A stretch of DNA of 64,000 nucleotides from an uncultured Bacteroides sp. (GTDB lineage: Bacteria; Bacteroidota; Bacteroidia; Cytophagales; Cyclobacteriaceae), in contig CABHOV010000034.1 of NCBI GenBank assembly GCA_902168185.1, forward strand, positions 186,001 to 250,000. Reading direction: 5' to 3'. The notes beneath the pieces are model-generated. The model did no database searches. It had not been told where the DNA came from and saw only the letters and a program-made list of their open reading frames with translations. The number at the start of each line of letters is the position of its first letter. Positions within the stretch are counted from its first letter, which is position 1. Positions 18,196 through 28,418 of this stretch are shown piece by piece. Position numbers and translations under genes: made by a program.

Positions 18196-19623
18196 ATGAA
18201 AATTTCAACGTTAGTCTTCGTTGCTGCAGGTATACTCATGTGTACACATGGCAGCGCGCAAACCTGGCAGCTAGAATGGTCTGATGAATTTACCAACAGT
18301 ATAAGTCCTGCCTGGGGATTCGACATTGGCAATGGTACCAATGGCTGGGGAAACAACGAGCTTGAATACTACCGGAGAGAAAATGCCACGATTGAAAACG
18401 GGCAACTGGTAATTACTGCAAAACAGGAAAGCTTTGGAGGCTATAATTATACTTCATCGAAATTGACTACCGGCTCTACCGGCTATAACTGGAAATATGG
18501 TCGCATTGAAGCACGCATTCAGTTGCCGGCCTTTCAAGGTTCATGGCCTGCCTTCTGGATGCTGGGGACAAATATAGGGACGGTGGGATGGCCCGCTTGT
18601 GGTGAGATCGACATCATGGAACAAGTGAACACCAACAACACAACACATGGCACTATACATTGGGACAACAGCGGCTATACATCGTATGGTGGTTCGGTAA
18701 ATACTGCTGTTACAGGCTACCATGTATATGCTATAGAGTGGGACGCCAGCGCCATCAAATGGTTTGTAGATGGTGTGCAATTTCATGAAGCGAATATTCT
18801 GAACGGTATAAATGGTACGGCAGAATTTCATAATAATTTTTTCCTGATACTGAACCTGGCAGTAGGTGGAAACTGGCCGGGCTTTACCGTGAACAACAGT
18901 GCATTGCCTGCGAAAATGTATGTAGACTATGTACGGGTATATAAGCGCTCAACAACATCCACAACAGCACCGATTGGTAGTACGATATGGCTTCGGGGAA
19001 ATAACAATAGTTATGTGAGTTCTGAAAATGGAACGGTTCCGATGATGTGCAACCGGACGTCCGTGCAAGGCTGGGAACAATTTACAGTGGTGGATGCCGG
19101 TGGTGGAAAGATTGCATTGCGCAGCATGAACAAATATGTTTCTTCCGAAAACGGAACAGCATCGATCACGTGCAACCGAACTACTATTGGCGATTGGGAA
19201 AAATTTGATTGGGTACCTACAGCCGATGGAAAGGTTGGCTTACGTGGAAACAATGGCCGGTATATATCTTCGGAGAACGGTGTTAACCCGATGACCTGCA
19301 CGCGTACCACTATATCCGGATGGGAAGCATTTAGTTTTGGTACCGGTGCCGGTGCACGAATGGAAGCCGCTTCAAGTGAAGAAATACAAGAGGCTATTGA
19401 AAACGAGAATGCACTCACCGTATTCCCGAATCCTTCAACGGGTACATTTACAATAAAAGTATCACAGCCATCTTCGGTAAGCATTACGAGCACATCCGGA
19501 ATACAGATCCTTCGGTCGGAGGTGCAGGATATACTCCCGGTAGCAAAGATACCCTCTGGCATTTATATCATCAGAATGAGTAATGCCAAACGGGTTATTA
19601 CCAGAAAAGTAGTAGTAGAATAA
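18196..19623 (+). CDS. Secreted GH16 beta-glucanase with fascin-like module and type IX sorting domain
   Basis: The 475-residue protein has a signal peptide (about 1-22) and a GH16 jelly-roll domain (about 25-255) with the catalytic motif GEIDIME (E137 nucleophile, D139, E142 acid/base), as in laminarinases. A fascin-like module (about 260-385) is closely similar in order and wording to that of the preceding chitinase. The end is a type IX sorting domain ([14 protein letters not shown]). The likely substrate is a beta-1,3 or mixed-linked glucan. With the chitinase it looks like a fungal or algal cell-wall-degrading pair in one transcription unit. Confidence 0.94.
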   Translation: MKISTLVFVAAGILMCTHGSAQTWQLEWSDEFTNSISPAWGFDIGNGTNGWGNNELEYYRRENATIENGQLVITAKQESFGGYNYTSSKLTTGSTGYNWKYGRIEARIQLPAFQGSWPAFWMLGTNIGTVGWPACGEIDIMEQVNTNNTTHGTIHWDNSGYTSYGGSVNTAVTGYHVYAIEWDASAIKWFVDGVQFHEANILNGINGTAEFHNNFFLILNLAVGGNWPGFTVNNSALPAKMYVDYVRVYKRSTTSTTAPIGSTIWLRGNNNSYVSSENGTVPMMCNRTSVQGWEQFTVVDAGGGKIALRSMNKYVSSENGTASITCNRTTIGDWEKFDWVPTADGKVGLRGNNGRYISSENGVNPMTCTRTTISGWEAFSFGTGAGARMEAASSEEIQEAIENENALTVFPNPSTGTFTIKVSQPSSVSITSTSGIQILRSEVQDILPVAKIPSGIYIIRMSNAKRVITRKVVVE

Positions 19624-19638
19624 GCTGCAGAATTATAC

Positions 19639-19672
19639 TATACCAGGAGGCATGTTCGTGTCTCCTGGTATA
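19639..19672 (+). terminator. Terminator after the glycosidase pair
   Basis: TATACCAGGAG (19639-19649) and CTCCTGGTATA (19662-19672) are perfect 11-base arms with a 12-base loop, starting 15 bases after the GH16 stop. There is no strong T-run. The convergent gene ends at 19700. Confidence 0.6.
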
Positions 19673-19699
19673 TATCCACGTTAAGTTTCATCAAGACGG

Positions 19700-20581
19700 C
19701 TAAAGGCACGAAGTCAAAGCAGTTAACGCATCGTAATATCTCTCAACGCTCCCAGGCGCATCCGGAAAATATAGCATCGGCTCGATTAACTCCAGCTCCA
19801 TCAAGGTAAATTTGCCGTTGATCATAACGCCATCTACACGTGCATGTAGGCAACCCGTTGCAAACCGGTCAACAAAAGACTTCGCTTTTTCTATTTCGTC
19901 TGCCGATGGATTTTGCAGATGTATTGTTCCACCAAAACCAAGCTGCACTCTAAACTCGCCCGCCTGTGGTTTCTTTAGTACACAATGACTGAAATTACCT
20001 CCGAAGAAAAGATATGAAAGTTCACCTTCGTGAATCTGTTCAACAAACGGCTGTACAATAAATGATTCCTCACGTGTCAGCACATTGATACTATTGGTCT
20101 GCTCGACTATATTATACTCTGTTACGATGAAGGTATGTTTTGAGCCTGCACTGACGCACGGCTTCACAATCAACTGCTTTGTTTTGAAAGTGGCGAACAT
20201 ACCACTCAGGTCGTGTTGCTTTCCTGACTCAAGGAATATAGAAGGGATCACATCGAATCTCTCATCTTCCATTTGTTGGAGATAATGTTTGTCGCTGTTC
20301 CAGCGAATAATTTCGTATGGATTCAGAATCTGGATACCAAGATCATGTATACCGGAAAGCCATTGCATGAAACGTTCGTAGTGATAATGATAATCCCAGG
20401 GCGATTTTATGATCACCAGATTAAAATCCTTCCAATTGATTTTATCATCGGCCCAGTATACGCGCTGAACATCCCAGCGCTTTGCCTGCAGAAAGTCAAG
20501 CAGCATTTTATCTTCCTGTAACCCGTAACCAATCTGTTTCTCTGCACGCTCGCAGATGCATGCTACTTTAAATTGACTCAT
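19700..20581 (-). CDS. ATP-grasp-domain protein
   Basis: The 293-residue cytoplasmic protein has an N-terminal pre-ATP-grasp region (NLVIIKSPWDYHYHYERFMQWL), an ATP-grasp middle (QLIVKPCVSAGSKHTFIV, FIVQPFVEQIHEGELSYLFFGG) and a metal-binding end (HARVDGVMINGKFTLMELELIEPMLYF, where Asp, Glu and Glu would bind Mg). It resembles glutathione-synthetase-like and DcsG-like ligases common in Bacteroidota. The substrates joined are unknown. It is transcribed alone. Confidence 0.82.
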   Translation of the reverse strand: MSQFKVACICERAEKQIGYGLQEDKMLLDFLQAKRWDVQRVYWADDKINWKDFNLVIIKSPWDYHYHYERFMQWLSGIHDLGIQILNPYEIIRWNSDKHYLQQMEDERFDVIPSIFLESGKQHDLSGMFATFKTKQLIVKPCVSAGSKHTFIVTEYNIVEQTNSINVLTREESFIVQPFVEQIHEGELSYLFFGGNFSHCVLKKPQAGEFRVQLGFGGTIHLQNPSADEIEKAKSFVDRFATGCLHARVDGVMINGKFTLMELELIEPMLYFPDAPGSVERYYDALTALTSCL

Positions 20582-20700
20582 CCTGTTTCTATAATTCTAC
20601 TTTCCTCAAAGTAATTTTAAAATAGGATTTCAAAACAGAATCACTTTTTAAAAGTTTGATGGTATCAATTTTCTATATCATTGAAAGTATTCCCGGCAGA

Positions 20701-21219
20701 CTATAATTTCAAAATCTGCTCGGCATGTTGCTTCGTATCAACCTTATCGATGATGCTGGTGATCACACCTTTTTCATCAATCAAAAATGTAGTACGCGCA
20801 GTACCAAAGTATTTTTGTCCATCGCGTTCCTTCTCCACCCACACACCATACTTCTGGTTAATCGATTTATCGGTGTCTGCCACGAGTGGAAACGGCAGAC
20901 TATATTTTGTTTGGAATTCTTTATGCGAATTTACATCGTCTGTGCTTACCCCTATCGTTGTGTAACCCGACTTCAGTAACGAATCATGATTATCGCGCAG
21001 GTTACAAGCTTCTTGCGTGCAGCCAGGCGTCTGATCTTTCGGATAGAAATATAGAATTACTTTCTTGCCTTTATAATCGTGCAAGGATATGGTTTTACCA
21101 TCCTGGTCTTTGGCTGTAAAATCGGGAGCCTTGTCACCAATTTTAAGAGCAGATTGCGCTTGCGTATTCATAATAAAAAGAAGACTTAAAAGTGACAGAA
21201 GAAGAAAACGTGTTTTCAT
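20701..21219 (-). CDS. bcp: Exported Bcp-type peroxiredoxin
   Basis: The 172-residue protein has a signal peptide (about 1-22), so it probably acts outside the cytoplasm. The AhpC/TSA core contains FYPKDQTPGCTQEACNLRD with peroxidatic C67 and a second Cys, C72, placed as the resolving Cys of atypical two-Cys Bcp enzymes. It would reduce peroxides using thioredoxin-like donors. Most Bcp proteins lack a signal, so export is the notable feature. It is monocistronic. Confidence 0.9.
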   Translation of the reverse strand: MKTRFLLLSLLSLLFIMNTQAQSALKIGDKAPDFTAKDQDGKTISLHDYKGKKVILYFYPKDQTPGCTQEACNLRDNHDSLLKSGYTTIGVSTDDVNSHKEFQTKYSLPFPLVADTDKSINQKYGVWVEKERDGQKYFGTARTTFLIDEKGVITSIIDKVDTKQHAEQILKL

Positions 21220-21361
21220 ATTAGAGGGATTAATTGAGAGCCTACGAAGTTAATCAAAATAAAGATAATTTCCGTCACAGCATTCATGAAGGATTTGTGA
21301 ATTTATCAACAGCTATAGCCTTGAAGCGCTACATCAGATTCAGAGTTTTAAGCAAAATATA

Positions 21362-22093
21362 TTAACGTGTTAGAACAACGTAATCCTGAAGTATAGCTTG
21401 CAAAAATCTCCGTTCATCTGGGTATATATTTTCAACAGCCAGTATTTGCTTGATCCTTTCCGCCAGCAGGTGTATAGCTTCCTCGTGCGCATCGTTATCA
21501 AATTTGCGATGACGATCAAGTGTTTTCTTGATTACCAGTACATCTTCCTCCTGTAATTGTTTGGCTTGTGGATATTCAGGCTTGTAAGAATCTTTAGAGT
21601 GAATTGCCAGCAGATCATTAAGTCTGAGATCCATCTTTGCCGCGAGTTTAACAACGGCAGTATTGGCAACGATGTCGCCAATGCGTTGTGCTTTAGGTGA
21701 CGACACCACGAGTATAGAAGCAATACCACCAAGTGAAAAGTAAATATCAATCATCCGGAAAACCCAACGCGCAGCATAATCTGAAAATGTAGCCTGGCCA
21801 CCCGCGGTTTTAATTACCTGTATCCGCATGGCCATCTTCCCTAAACTCTGTCCTTTATTCCATACCTCAAACGCGAGCGAATAGAAGAGAAAAACACACG
21901 ACACAAAAAACATATATACACCGGCAGCTGTATCGGTGAGTCCTAAAATGCCCATGCCAATGGTTGACAAAATGGTAACAGCAACGGCAATACAAATCAA
22001 GTCGAGAAAAAAAGCGAGGCCTCTGTCTTTTAAATCTGCCAACTCGTATTCCAACACTACATTCTGTGTAGTTTTAATTTCTATGTTCTTCAT
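21362..22093 (-). CDS. RDD-family membrane protein
   Basis: The 243-residue protein contains an RDD domain (about 15-150) with membrane helices at about 28-48 and 55-78 and the family signature DLKDRGLAFFLDLICIAVA; a GQSLGKMAMRIQVI motif follows. A soluble, mostly helical C-terminal tail covers about 165-243. It diverges from the SpoIIM gene, a standard arrangement in this MoxR/DUF58 cluster. Function is unknown; RDD proteins have been linked to ion transport. Confidence 0.88.
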   Translation of the reverse strand: MKNIEIKTTQNVVLEYELADLKDRGLAFFLDLICIAVAVTILSTIGMGILGLTDTAAGVYMFFVSCVFLFYSLAFEVWNKGQSLGKMAMRIQVIKTAGGQATFSDYAARWVFRMIDIYFSLGGIASILVVSSPKAQRIGDIVANTAVVKLAAKMDLRLNDLLAIHSKDSYKPEYPQAKQLQEEDVLVIKKTLDRHRKFDNDAHEEAIHLLAERIKQILAVENIYPDERRFLQAILQDYVVLTR

Positions 22094-22126
22094 TTTGTGA
22101 TCTTAAAACAATATTTTCACCCATTC

Positions 22127-23956
22127 ATGAAAGAAACTCGTTTCATCGCTCAAAATAAGGAAAAGTGGCTCGAATCCGAAACGCTTCTCACCAGTCCTGT
22201 TAAAGATCCTGAAAAACTTAGCAATCTCTTTACACAAGTTGTTGACGACCTTTCTTTTTCACGAACGTATTATAAAAATCGATCCGTACGGGTCTACCTC
22301 AATAAAATTGCACGCGAGTACTTTTCCATCATTTACAATCTGCGTAAGGAGAAGAAAAATCACTTTAAATTATTCTGGCTTGATGAGCTCCCGCAAATTA
22401 TACTCTATTGCAAAAAACAGCTTCTCATCTCTTTTATAGTCTTTGTACTGGCTGCGTGCATCGGTGTATTTTCTTCATATAAAGATCCCCAATTCGCGAC
22501 TACTATTCTCGGTGAAAGTTATGTATCCATGACCAAAGAGAATATCGAGAAAGGTGACCCGATGGCAGTATATAAAAAAGGACACCAGGTAGATATGTTT
22601 CTTGGCATTACGCTAAACAATCTGATGGTTGCCTTTCGAACCTATGTGTTCGGTATATTTCTGGCTATAGGCTCATTAGCAATTCTACTCTATAACGGCA
22701 TCATGGTAGGATGCTTCCAGTTCTTTTTCATCGAGCGTGGCCTGCTTGCGGAGTCAGCGCTCACTATATGGTTGCATGGCACCTTGGAAATCTCATCCAT
22801 TATACTGGCGGGCGGTGCAGGGTTAACACTGGGCAGTGGATTAGTTTTTCCGGGTACATACTCACGACTGCAATCCTTTCAGATCTCCGCCATGCGTTCA
22901 CTCAAACTCATGTTGGGTATATCTCCTATTTTTATATTGGCGGCCATCATCGAAAGTTTTCTCACACGCTATACGGAAGTGCCCGATGCCGTACGACTCA
23001 TTCTTATATTACTATCAGCACTTCTTATCATTGGCTATTTTGTAATATACCCATGGCGTAAATCAAAAAGAGGCTTTGAAAATCCATTAATAGAGGTTCG
23101 CCTTCCTCCTTCCCTGCGCGAAGCTATATATTACGATCGCATTAAAAATAACGCTGAAATCTTAAAGGACGCTTTTCTCTTTTATACGCGGAATGCCAAC
23201 AAGCTTTTGCCCTGGATTCTTGTAGTTACGCTGGCCATGACCACGGCCGATTTCGTCCTGGAAGGCCAAATCACTTTCGGCCTATATATAGATCAATGGT
23301 GGCAGAACATAGTAGCAGACATGTTCTATGCTCTAAAAACTCCGTCATCTGTTTTTATTTTGATTAATACCCTGGGCACTTCACTCATTCTCTATAGAAT
23401 TTTAATGATTGCTGATGCTGAATCAAAAAAGACAAAACCAAAATTGGTGTGGACGACTCTGATCAAGACGATCTTGATTACGAGCTTGGTTTACACGGCT
23501 ATTTATCTGGGCGAGTGGGGAGTCTTTTTTCTTTTTCTGAGTTATGGCATGTTCCTGCTATATATCTTCACTCAACTTACAGAACGGAGCAACCTGCTCG
23601 ATGCCTTTGCGCAAACGTGGACTTTAATCCGGACAAATTTTGGTCAGGTAATGGGTCTGCAATTGATCCTGATGCTTATGTCATTTTCCTTTCTACTCGT
23701 TCTTTCTGCGCCACTGATTTATATGTATACAACCATTCTCCAATGGAACTTTGCTGAAACCGATGTCTGGTCAAGAGGTATCGTGCATTTCATTGAGTTG
23801 TTCATCAAAACATTTGCATTCAATCTGATTATACCTATCCTGGCTGCTAGCGCAGTGTACCTATACTTCTCGTTAAAAGAAACGGATAGCGCTGAGTCAC
23901 TCAAAAAAGCAATCGCTATGGTAGGAAGCAAGTTCTCAAAAAACAGCAGGCGATGA
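22127..23956 (+). CDS. SpoIIM-family (stage II sporulation protein M-like) membrane protein
   Basis: About 609 residues. I start at the ATG at 22127, giving MKETRFIAQNKEKWLESE, the usual N-terminus of the family; a GTG ten codons upstream is also open. A SpoIIM/DUF95 region with about five helices covers residues 100-315 (TLEISSIILAGGAGLTLG). A second multi-helix region from about 370 to 600 resembles membrane-anchor proteins. The host does not sporulate as far as can be told. The gene leads the forward cluster ending in MoxR and DUF58; its stop overlaps the next start by 4 bases. Confidence 0.9.
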   Translation: MKETRFIAQNKEKWLESETLLTSPVKDPEKLSNLFTQVVDDLSFSRTYYKNRSVRVYLNKIAREYFSIIYNLRKEKKNHFKLFWLDELPQIILYCKKQLLISFIVFVLAACIGVFSSYKDPQFATTILGESYVSMTKENIEKGDPMAVYKKGHQVDMFLGITLNNLMVAFRTYVFGIFLAIGSLAILLYNGIMVGCFQFFFIERGLLAESALTIWLHGTLEISSIILAGGAGLTLGSGLVFPGTYSRLQSFQISAMRSLKLMLGISPIFILAAIIESFLTRYTEVPDAVRLILILLSALLIIGYFVIYPWRKSKRGFENPLIEVRLPPSLREAIYYDRIKNNAEILKDAFLFYTRNANKLLPWILVVTLAMTTADFVLEGQITFGLYIDQWWQNIVADMFYALKTPSSVFILINTLGTSLILYRILMIADAESKKTKPKLVWTTLIKTILITSLVYTAIYLGEWGVFFLFLSYGMFLLYIFTQLTERSNLLDAFAQTWTLIRTNFGQVMGLQLILMLMSFSFLLVLSAPLIYMYTTILQWNFAETDVWSRGIVHFIELFIKTFAFNLIIPILAASAVYLYFSLKETDSAESLKKAIAMVGSKFSKNSRR

Positions 23957-24792
23957 AGTATATAATTCCGCTATTGGTCATACTGTTGTTTTCTCTTTCA
24001 GCGCTGCATGCCCAGGATACTGTAACCTATTTTGATCAGCAAACCGATGCCGAGTATGCGCAAGAGGAAGCTGGCGAGGAAAATTATGATGAAGAAGAAA
24101 CACCGGAGCATACTTTCGTAGCTCCCAACGAACTGACGCAAACAAAAAACTATAGTAAAGAAAAACTGGATGTAAAGAAGTTCGATCAGAAGAAATGGAA
24201 AGAAGTAGTTGGTTCCACCGACTACGATGAGAAACCAAAAAAGAAGAAAAAAGAAAAAGCAGAAGAAGAGTCTGAAGACTCTCCCGAACAAGATTCAAGT
24301 GACTCCTCCATTACACCATGGGGCGGTGAAATGCTGAAGATCGTTGCCTATGCCGCCATCATTGCATTCGTGATTTTTATAATATACTTCGTCACTAAAA
24401 ATGCTTCTATCGGAAAGTCTAACAGAAAAATAATACAAGAAGAAGATACGGTAACCACGGTTGAAAATATTCAGGACCTCGATGTTCAGTCATTGCTACA
24501 GAAGACTATAGCGGAAGGTAATTTACGATTGGCGGTAAGGCTATATTTCCTGGGGCTTCTTAAGAAATTAAACGAAGCCGGAATTATCCGCTGGAAAAAA
24601 GATAAGACCAACCGGGAGTATCTCACTGAACTGTATATCAAGCAATACTATTTTGAAGAAGTAAAAAGACTTACCCTTGCCTACGAACAAGTCTGGTACG
24701 GAGAACACAGGTTGTCCTCCGAATTATATCAAAAACTCTTTGCCGAATTTGAAACGCTGGATCAAAAATTAAATTCACCGAAAGCATCGTGA
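23953..24792 (+). CDS. DUF4129-containing membrane protein
   Basis: The 279-residue protein has a signal peptide (about 1-20), an acidic/lysine-rich periplasmic linker (about 25-115, with KKKKKEKAEEESEDS), one membrane helix (about 127-147) and a cytoplasmic C-terminal domain. That domain has LRLAVRLYFLGLLKKLNEAGIIRWKKDKTNREYL and LAYEQVWYGEHRLS, typical of DUF4129. It overlaps both neighbours (ATGA with SpoIIM, GTGA with the next gene), so translation is coupled. Confidence 0.85.
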   Translation: MKYIIPLLVILLFSLSALHAQDTVTYFDQQTDAEYAQEEAGEENYDEEETPEHTFVAPNELTQTKNYSKEKLDVKKFDQKKWKEVVGSTDYDEKPKKKKKEKAEEESEDSPEQDSSDSSITPWGGEMLKIVAYAAIIAFVIFIIYFVTKNASIGKSNRKIIQEEDTVTTVENIQDLDVQSLLQKTIAEGNLRLAVRLYFLGLLKKLNEAGIIRWKKDKTNREYLTELYIKQYYFEEVKRLTLAYEQVWYGEHRLSSELYQKLFAEFETLDQKLNSPKAS

Positions 24793-26039
24793 AGAAAAAT
24801 CAGACCACTACCATTTTGCTTTTTTCGGTGCTCGGTGTAAGCCTGCTCCTCTATTTCTTTTTCAGCGGCAGCGAAGAAAAAAAATACCAATGGTATGAGA
24901 GCTATAAAGCAAACAGCAATCAACCGTACGGCACCAGCTTCATCAAACAACTGTTGCAGAGCTATAGGCCTGGTAAAAACTTTGTATACAACGATAAGAA
25001 ACCGTTGCACGAAGTACTTGACAGCCTTGGCAACAAACAGACCGACTATGTATTCATAGGACAAAGCCTTCACCTGAACAAAGAAGATGCTGAAGCACTT
25101 CTCAAATTCATAGAAAATGGGAATGACGCTTTTATAGCGTCCATTGAGATTCCTGAAAATATAGCCGGTATATACTTCAACGAATGCGATCGCGACATCA
25201 CGCTAGATCAGCGCGAAGCAGGCTCCGTTACGTTGAACTTCTATAATGAAAATATCCATACGGAATATGGCTATAATTACTCTTATCGCTTTGGCGGCAA
25301 AGATCACAACTACTACTGGAATGCATTCAGTGAATTTCTCTTCTGCGATTCGGCTAAATCGATAGTGCCGCTTGGCTACCAGGATCCAGATCACGTTAAC
25401 TTCCTGAAATTTCAACACGGCAAGGGTACTATATATTTACACAGCAACCCGTTGGTATTCACAAACTATTTTATATCCAAACCCATAAAAGCAGACTACG
25501 CATCCAGTGTATTCGCACACTTGCATGGAAAATATATACTGTGGGATGAGTACAGCAAAGTGGAGTTTACCGGAAACAACAATCCGGAGATTAGCCCGCT
25601 ATACTATATACTGGAACAACCAGCTTTAAAATATGCATGGTGGATGATGCTGGCGTGCGTGATACTCTATGTATTCTTTGGTGCCAAGCGAACACAACGT
25701 GTGATTCCGGTACTGGAGGCAAAAACAAATACCTCGCTTGAATTCGTAAAACTGATCTCTGCACTTCATTATCAAAATGAAAACCACCTGGATATAGCGC
25801 GTAAAAAAATGAAATACTTCCAGTATTTTATCCGTGCTAAATATAGCATTCACACACAGATGCCTGTGGCAGAACAGATTAAACGGCTCGCAGAAAAATC
25901 AAAAGTTGATGCCCAGGATATACAGATCATCTTTGATCAATACAACGTTATCGAACGCAATTCGCAGTATAACACAGCGGTAGATAAACTGGTAAACTTG
26001 TATAACGCAATCGAAAAATTTTATAAACACTGTAAATAA
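24789..26039 (+). CDS. DUF4350-containing membrane protein
   Basis: The 416-residue protein starts with GTG overlapping the upstream stop. It has an N-terminal membrane helix (about 8-25), a DUF4350-like GATase-fold periplasmic region (about 40-265, YGTSFIKQLLQSYRPG, VFIGQSLHLNKEDAEALLKFIENGNDAFIAS), a second helix (about 280-298) and a cytoplasmic tail. It is a conserved member of the MoxR/DUF58 cluster with no known activity. Confidence 0.83.
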   Translation: MKKNQTTTILLFSVLGVSLLLYFFFSGSEEKKYQWYESYKANSNQPYGTSFIKQLLQSYRPGKNFVYNDKKPLHEVLDSLGNKQTDYVFIGQSLHLNKEDAEALLKFIENGNDAFIASIEIPENIAGIYFNECDRDITLDQREAGSVTLNFYNENIHTEYGYNYSYRFGGKDHNYYWNAFSEFLFCDSAKSIVPLGYQDPDHVNFLKFQHGKGTIYLHSNPLVFTNYFISKPIKADYASSVFAHLHGKYILWDEYSKVEFTGNNNPEISPLYYILEQPALKYAWWMMLACVILYVFFGAKRTQRVIPVLEAKTNTSLEFVKLISALHYQNENHLDIARKKMKYFQYFIRAKYSIHTQMPVAEQIKRLAEKSKVDAQDIQIIFDQYNVIERNSQYNTAVDKLVNLYNAIEKFYKHCK

Positions 26040-26053
26040 TTTACAGATACACT

Positions 26054-27040
26054 ATGGAAGAAAACATTGAATTTGAAAGCACGTTGCAACCTGAGATCGA
26101 CCAGCTCAACGAACGGGTTATGCGCATCAAGCAGGAGATTGGCAAAGCTGTTGTCGGACAGGAAACCACCATCGATTTGTTGCTGGCTGGTATATTTACC
26201 GGTGGCCATATTTTATTGGAAGGTGTACCGGGCATAGCTAAAACACTCACCGCTAAACTTGTCGCAAAGTCTTTGTCGGTAAGCTTCTCGCGCATTCAGT
26301 TCACACCCGACCTGATGCCTACGGATGTGACCGGTACTTCTGTTTTCAACATGAAGACTTCCGAATTTAATTTCAACAAAGGTCCGGTGTTCGCGAACCT
26401 GGTATTGATCGATGAGATCAACCGTGCTCCGGCTAAAACACAGTCTTCACTTTTCGAAGTGATGGAAGAAAAACAAATTACCATTGATGGTACTACGTAC
26501 CCGATGGATTTTCCTTTCCTGGTGATAGCAACACAAAACCCGATTGAGCAGGAAGGAACGTACCGGTTGCCTGAAGCACAACTTGATCGTTTCTTATTCC
26601 GCATCAAATTAAAATATCCTACGCTGGAGCAGGAAGTAGATATACTCAAAAAATTCAAAGATGACTTTAGTCAGAAGGTATTGGATACGATTCAATCGGT
26701 TATATCAAAACAGGAATTAAAGCATTGCCAGGAATTGATTGAAAAGATTCACATCAAAGATGAAATTATACTATATATAGCGAGGCTTATTGACAATACT
26801 CGGAACAATGGCGACCTGATGCTGGGCGCATCACCGCGTGCGTCTTTATCGATCATGCGTGCTGCGAAAGCTATAGCCGCCATGAACGGCCGCGACTTCG
26901 TTACTCCGGACGATGTGAAATTTGTGGCATACCCGGTATTGAATCACCGTATTATTCTGACTGCTGAACGCGAGATGGAAGGTATTGAAGCTGAAGATAT
27001 CATTAAAGAAATAACCGAACGAGTAGAAGTACCACGCTAA
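26054..27040 (+). CDS. MoxR-family AAA+ ATPase
   Basis: The 328-residue protein has Walker A GVPGIAKT (57-64), Walker B LVLIDEINRAP (about 117-127), sensor VIATQNPIEQEGTYRLPEAQLDRFLF (about 160-185) and a C-terminal lid with ASPRASLSIMRAAKA. MoxR ATPases act as chaperones that insert metals or mature VWA-domain partners. The partner here is probably the DUF58 protein encoded next, whose start codon overlaps this stop (TAATG). Confidence 0.95.
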   Translation: MEENIEFESTLQPEIDQLNERVMRIKQEIGKAVVGQETTIDLLLAGIFTGGHILLEGVPGIAKTLTAKLVAKSLSVSFSRIQFTPDLMPTDVTGTSVFNMKTSEFNFNKGPVFANLVLIDEINRAPAKTQSSLFEVMEEKQITIDGTTYPMDFPFLVIATQNPIEQEGTYRLPEAQLDRFLFRIKLKYPTLEQEVDILKKFKDDFSQKVLDTIQSVISKQELKHCQELIEKIHIKDEIILYIARLIDNTRNNGDLMLGASPRASLSIMRAAKAIAAMNGRDFVTPDDVKFVAYPVLNHRIILTAEREMEGIEAEDIIKEITERVEVPR

Positions 27041-28371
27041 TGAGTTTTATCAGAAACCTGTTTCTTACCAATCGCTTCTTTTACATAGCTGCCACCCTCA
27101 CCGGTGCCATGATGCTCGCCTATGCATTTCCTTTTTTGTTTGCTGTTGTAAAAACAGGTTGTATACTCTTTGCCGTTCTGTGCATCATCGACACCATACT
27201 CTTGTATAACAAAAGCGTGGTGGTATCGGTTGAGCGGGATATACCATCGGTATTATCGCTAGGCGATAATAATACCATAACGCTGTCGCTGCTGAATAAG
27301 TCACGCATCAAACTTATCATCGAACTTATTGATGAACTGCCCGAGCAATTTCAGATCAGGAACTTCATGCTGCAGCACACGTTGTTTCCGGATCAGCCTT
27401 ATCAAAAAACATATTCATTAAGACCCGTTACCCGGGGAGAGTATATCTTTGGAAAAGTACACCTATACTTAACTACAAACCTGGGGTTGGTAAAGAGGCG
27501 GATCAGCTCCGCACAGGAAGCAAGCGTACCGGTATATCCATCGATCATCCAGATGAAGAAGTACGAATTGAAAACGTTCGCCCGAACGGCTACCGAATAT
27601 GGTGTAAAGAAAGTAAGACGCATCGGACATAGCTATGAATTCGAGCACATCCGACAGTATATACGCGGTGATGATTACCGAAGTATCAACTGGAAGGCTA
27701 CGGGCCGCAGAGCGCACCTGATGATCAACCAGTATGAAGATGAAAAATCGCAGCAGGTATACTGCATCATCGACAAGAGTCGTGTTATGCACATGCCCTT
27801 TCACGGGTTAAGCTTGTTTGACTATGCCGTGAATGCGTCTCTGGTTATTTCGAATATTGTATTAGGAAAACAGGACAAGGCTGGACTGATCACCTTCGCA
27901 GAGACTCCAAAAGCCCTTGTAAAAGCAGAACGAAGTAAAACACAACTCAGAAAAATTCTTGACACGCTATATAAAGAAAAGGAAGGCGCTGTAGAAGCGA
28001 ACTACGAAAGTATGTACATGACGGTTCGGAATTTTGTAAATGGAAGGAGCTTATTATTCTTATATACAAACTTTGAAAGCACATATGCTTTACAACGCGT
28101 ATTACCACAATTACGGAAGCTGAACGACCAGCATTTACTGGTGGTGATATTTTTTGAGAACACTGAAATTACTACGCGCACATCCGAAGGTGTGGAAACG
28201 CTGGAAGACATCTATACGCAGGTAACGGCAGAACAATATATACTTACAAAGGCACAGCTTGTGCAGCAGCTGAAGCAACACGGCATCATGAGTATATTAA
28301 CAAAACCGGAAAATCTCACAGTAACAACCATCAACAAATACCTGGAATTGAAATCGAGAGGAATGATCTGA
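27040..28371 (+). CDS. DUF58-containing protein
   Basis: The 443-residue protein has two N-terminal membrane helices (about 13-55), a beta-rich region (about 60-190) and a DUF58 / VWA-like domain. The DUF58 signature is EFEHIRQYIRGDDYRSINWKATGRRAHLMINQYEDE (about 205-240), followed by CIIDKSRVM where a VWA metal site would start. It is the standard partner of MoxR. The process served by this cluster in Bacteroidota is still unclear; envelope stress has been suggested. Confidence 0.92.
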   Translation: MSFIRNLFLTNRFFYIAATLTGAMMLAYAFPFLFAVVKTGCILFAVLCIIDTILLYNKSVVVSVERDIPSVLSLGDNNTITLSLLNKSRIKLIIELIDELPEQFQIRNFMLQHTLFPDQPYQKTYSLRPVTRGEYIFGKVHLYLTTNLGLVKRRISSAQEASVPVYPSIIQMKKYELKTFARTATEYGVKKVRRIGHSYEFEHIRQYIRGDDYRSINWKATGRRAHLMINQYEDEKSQQVYCIIDKSRVMHMPFHGLSLFDYAVNASLVISNIVLGKQDKAGLITFAETPKALVKAERSKTQLRKILDTLYKEKEGAVEANYESMYMTVRNFVNGRSLLFLYTNFESTYALQRVLPQLRKLNDQHLLVVIFFENTEITTRTSEGVETLEDIYTQVTAEQYILTKAQLVQQLKQHGIMSILTKPENLTVTTINKYLELKSRGMI

Positions 28372-28408
28372 TCAAAACAGTGCACGAAGCCTATAGATCA
28401 GATCATTC
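28361..28408. terminator. Hairpin between convergent DUF58 and RDD genes
   Basis: GAATGATCTGATC (28361-28373) and GATCAGATCATTC (28396-28408) are perfect 13-base arms. The first arm contains the DUF58 stop codon and the second lies 10 bases before the end of the convergent RDD gene. Confidence 0.65.
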
Positions 28409-28418
28409 TAAATATAGT

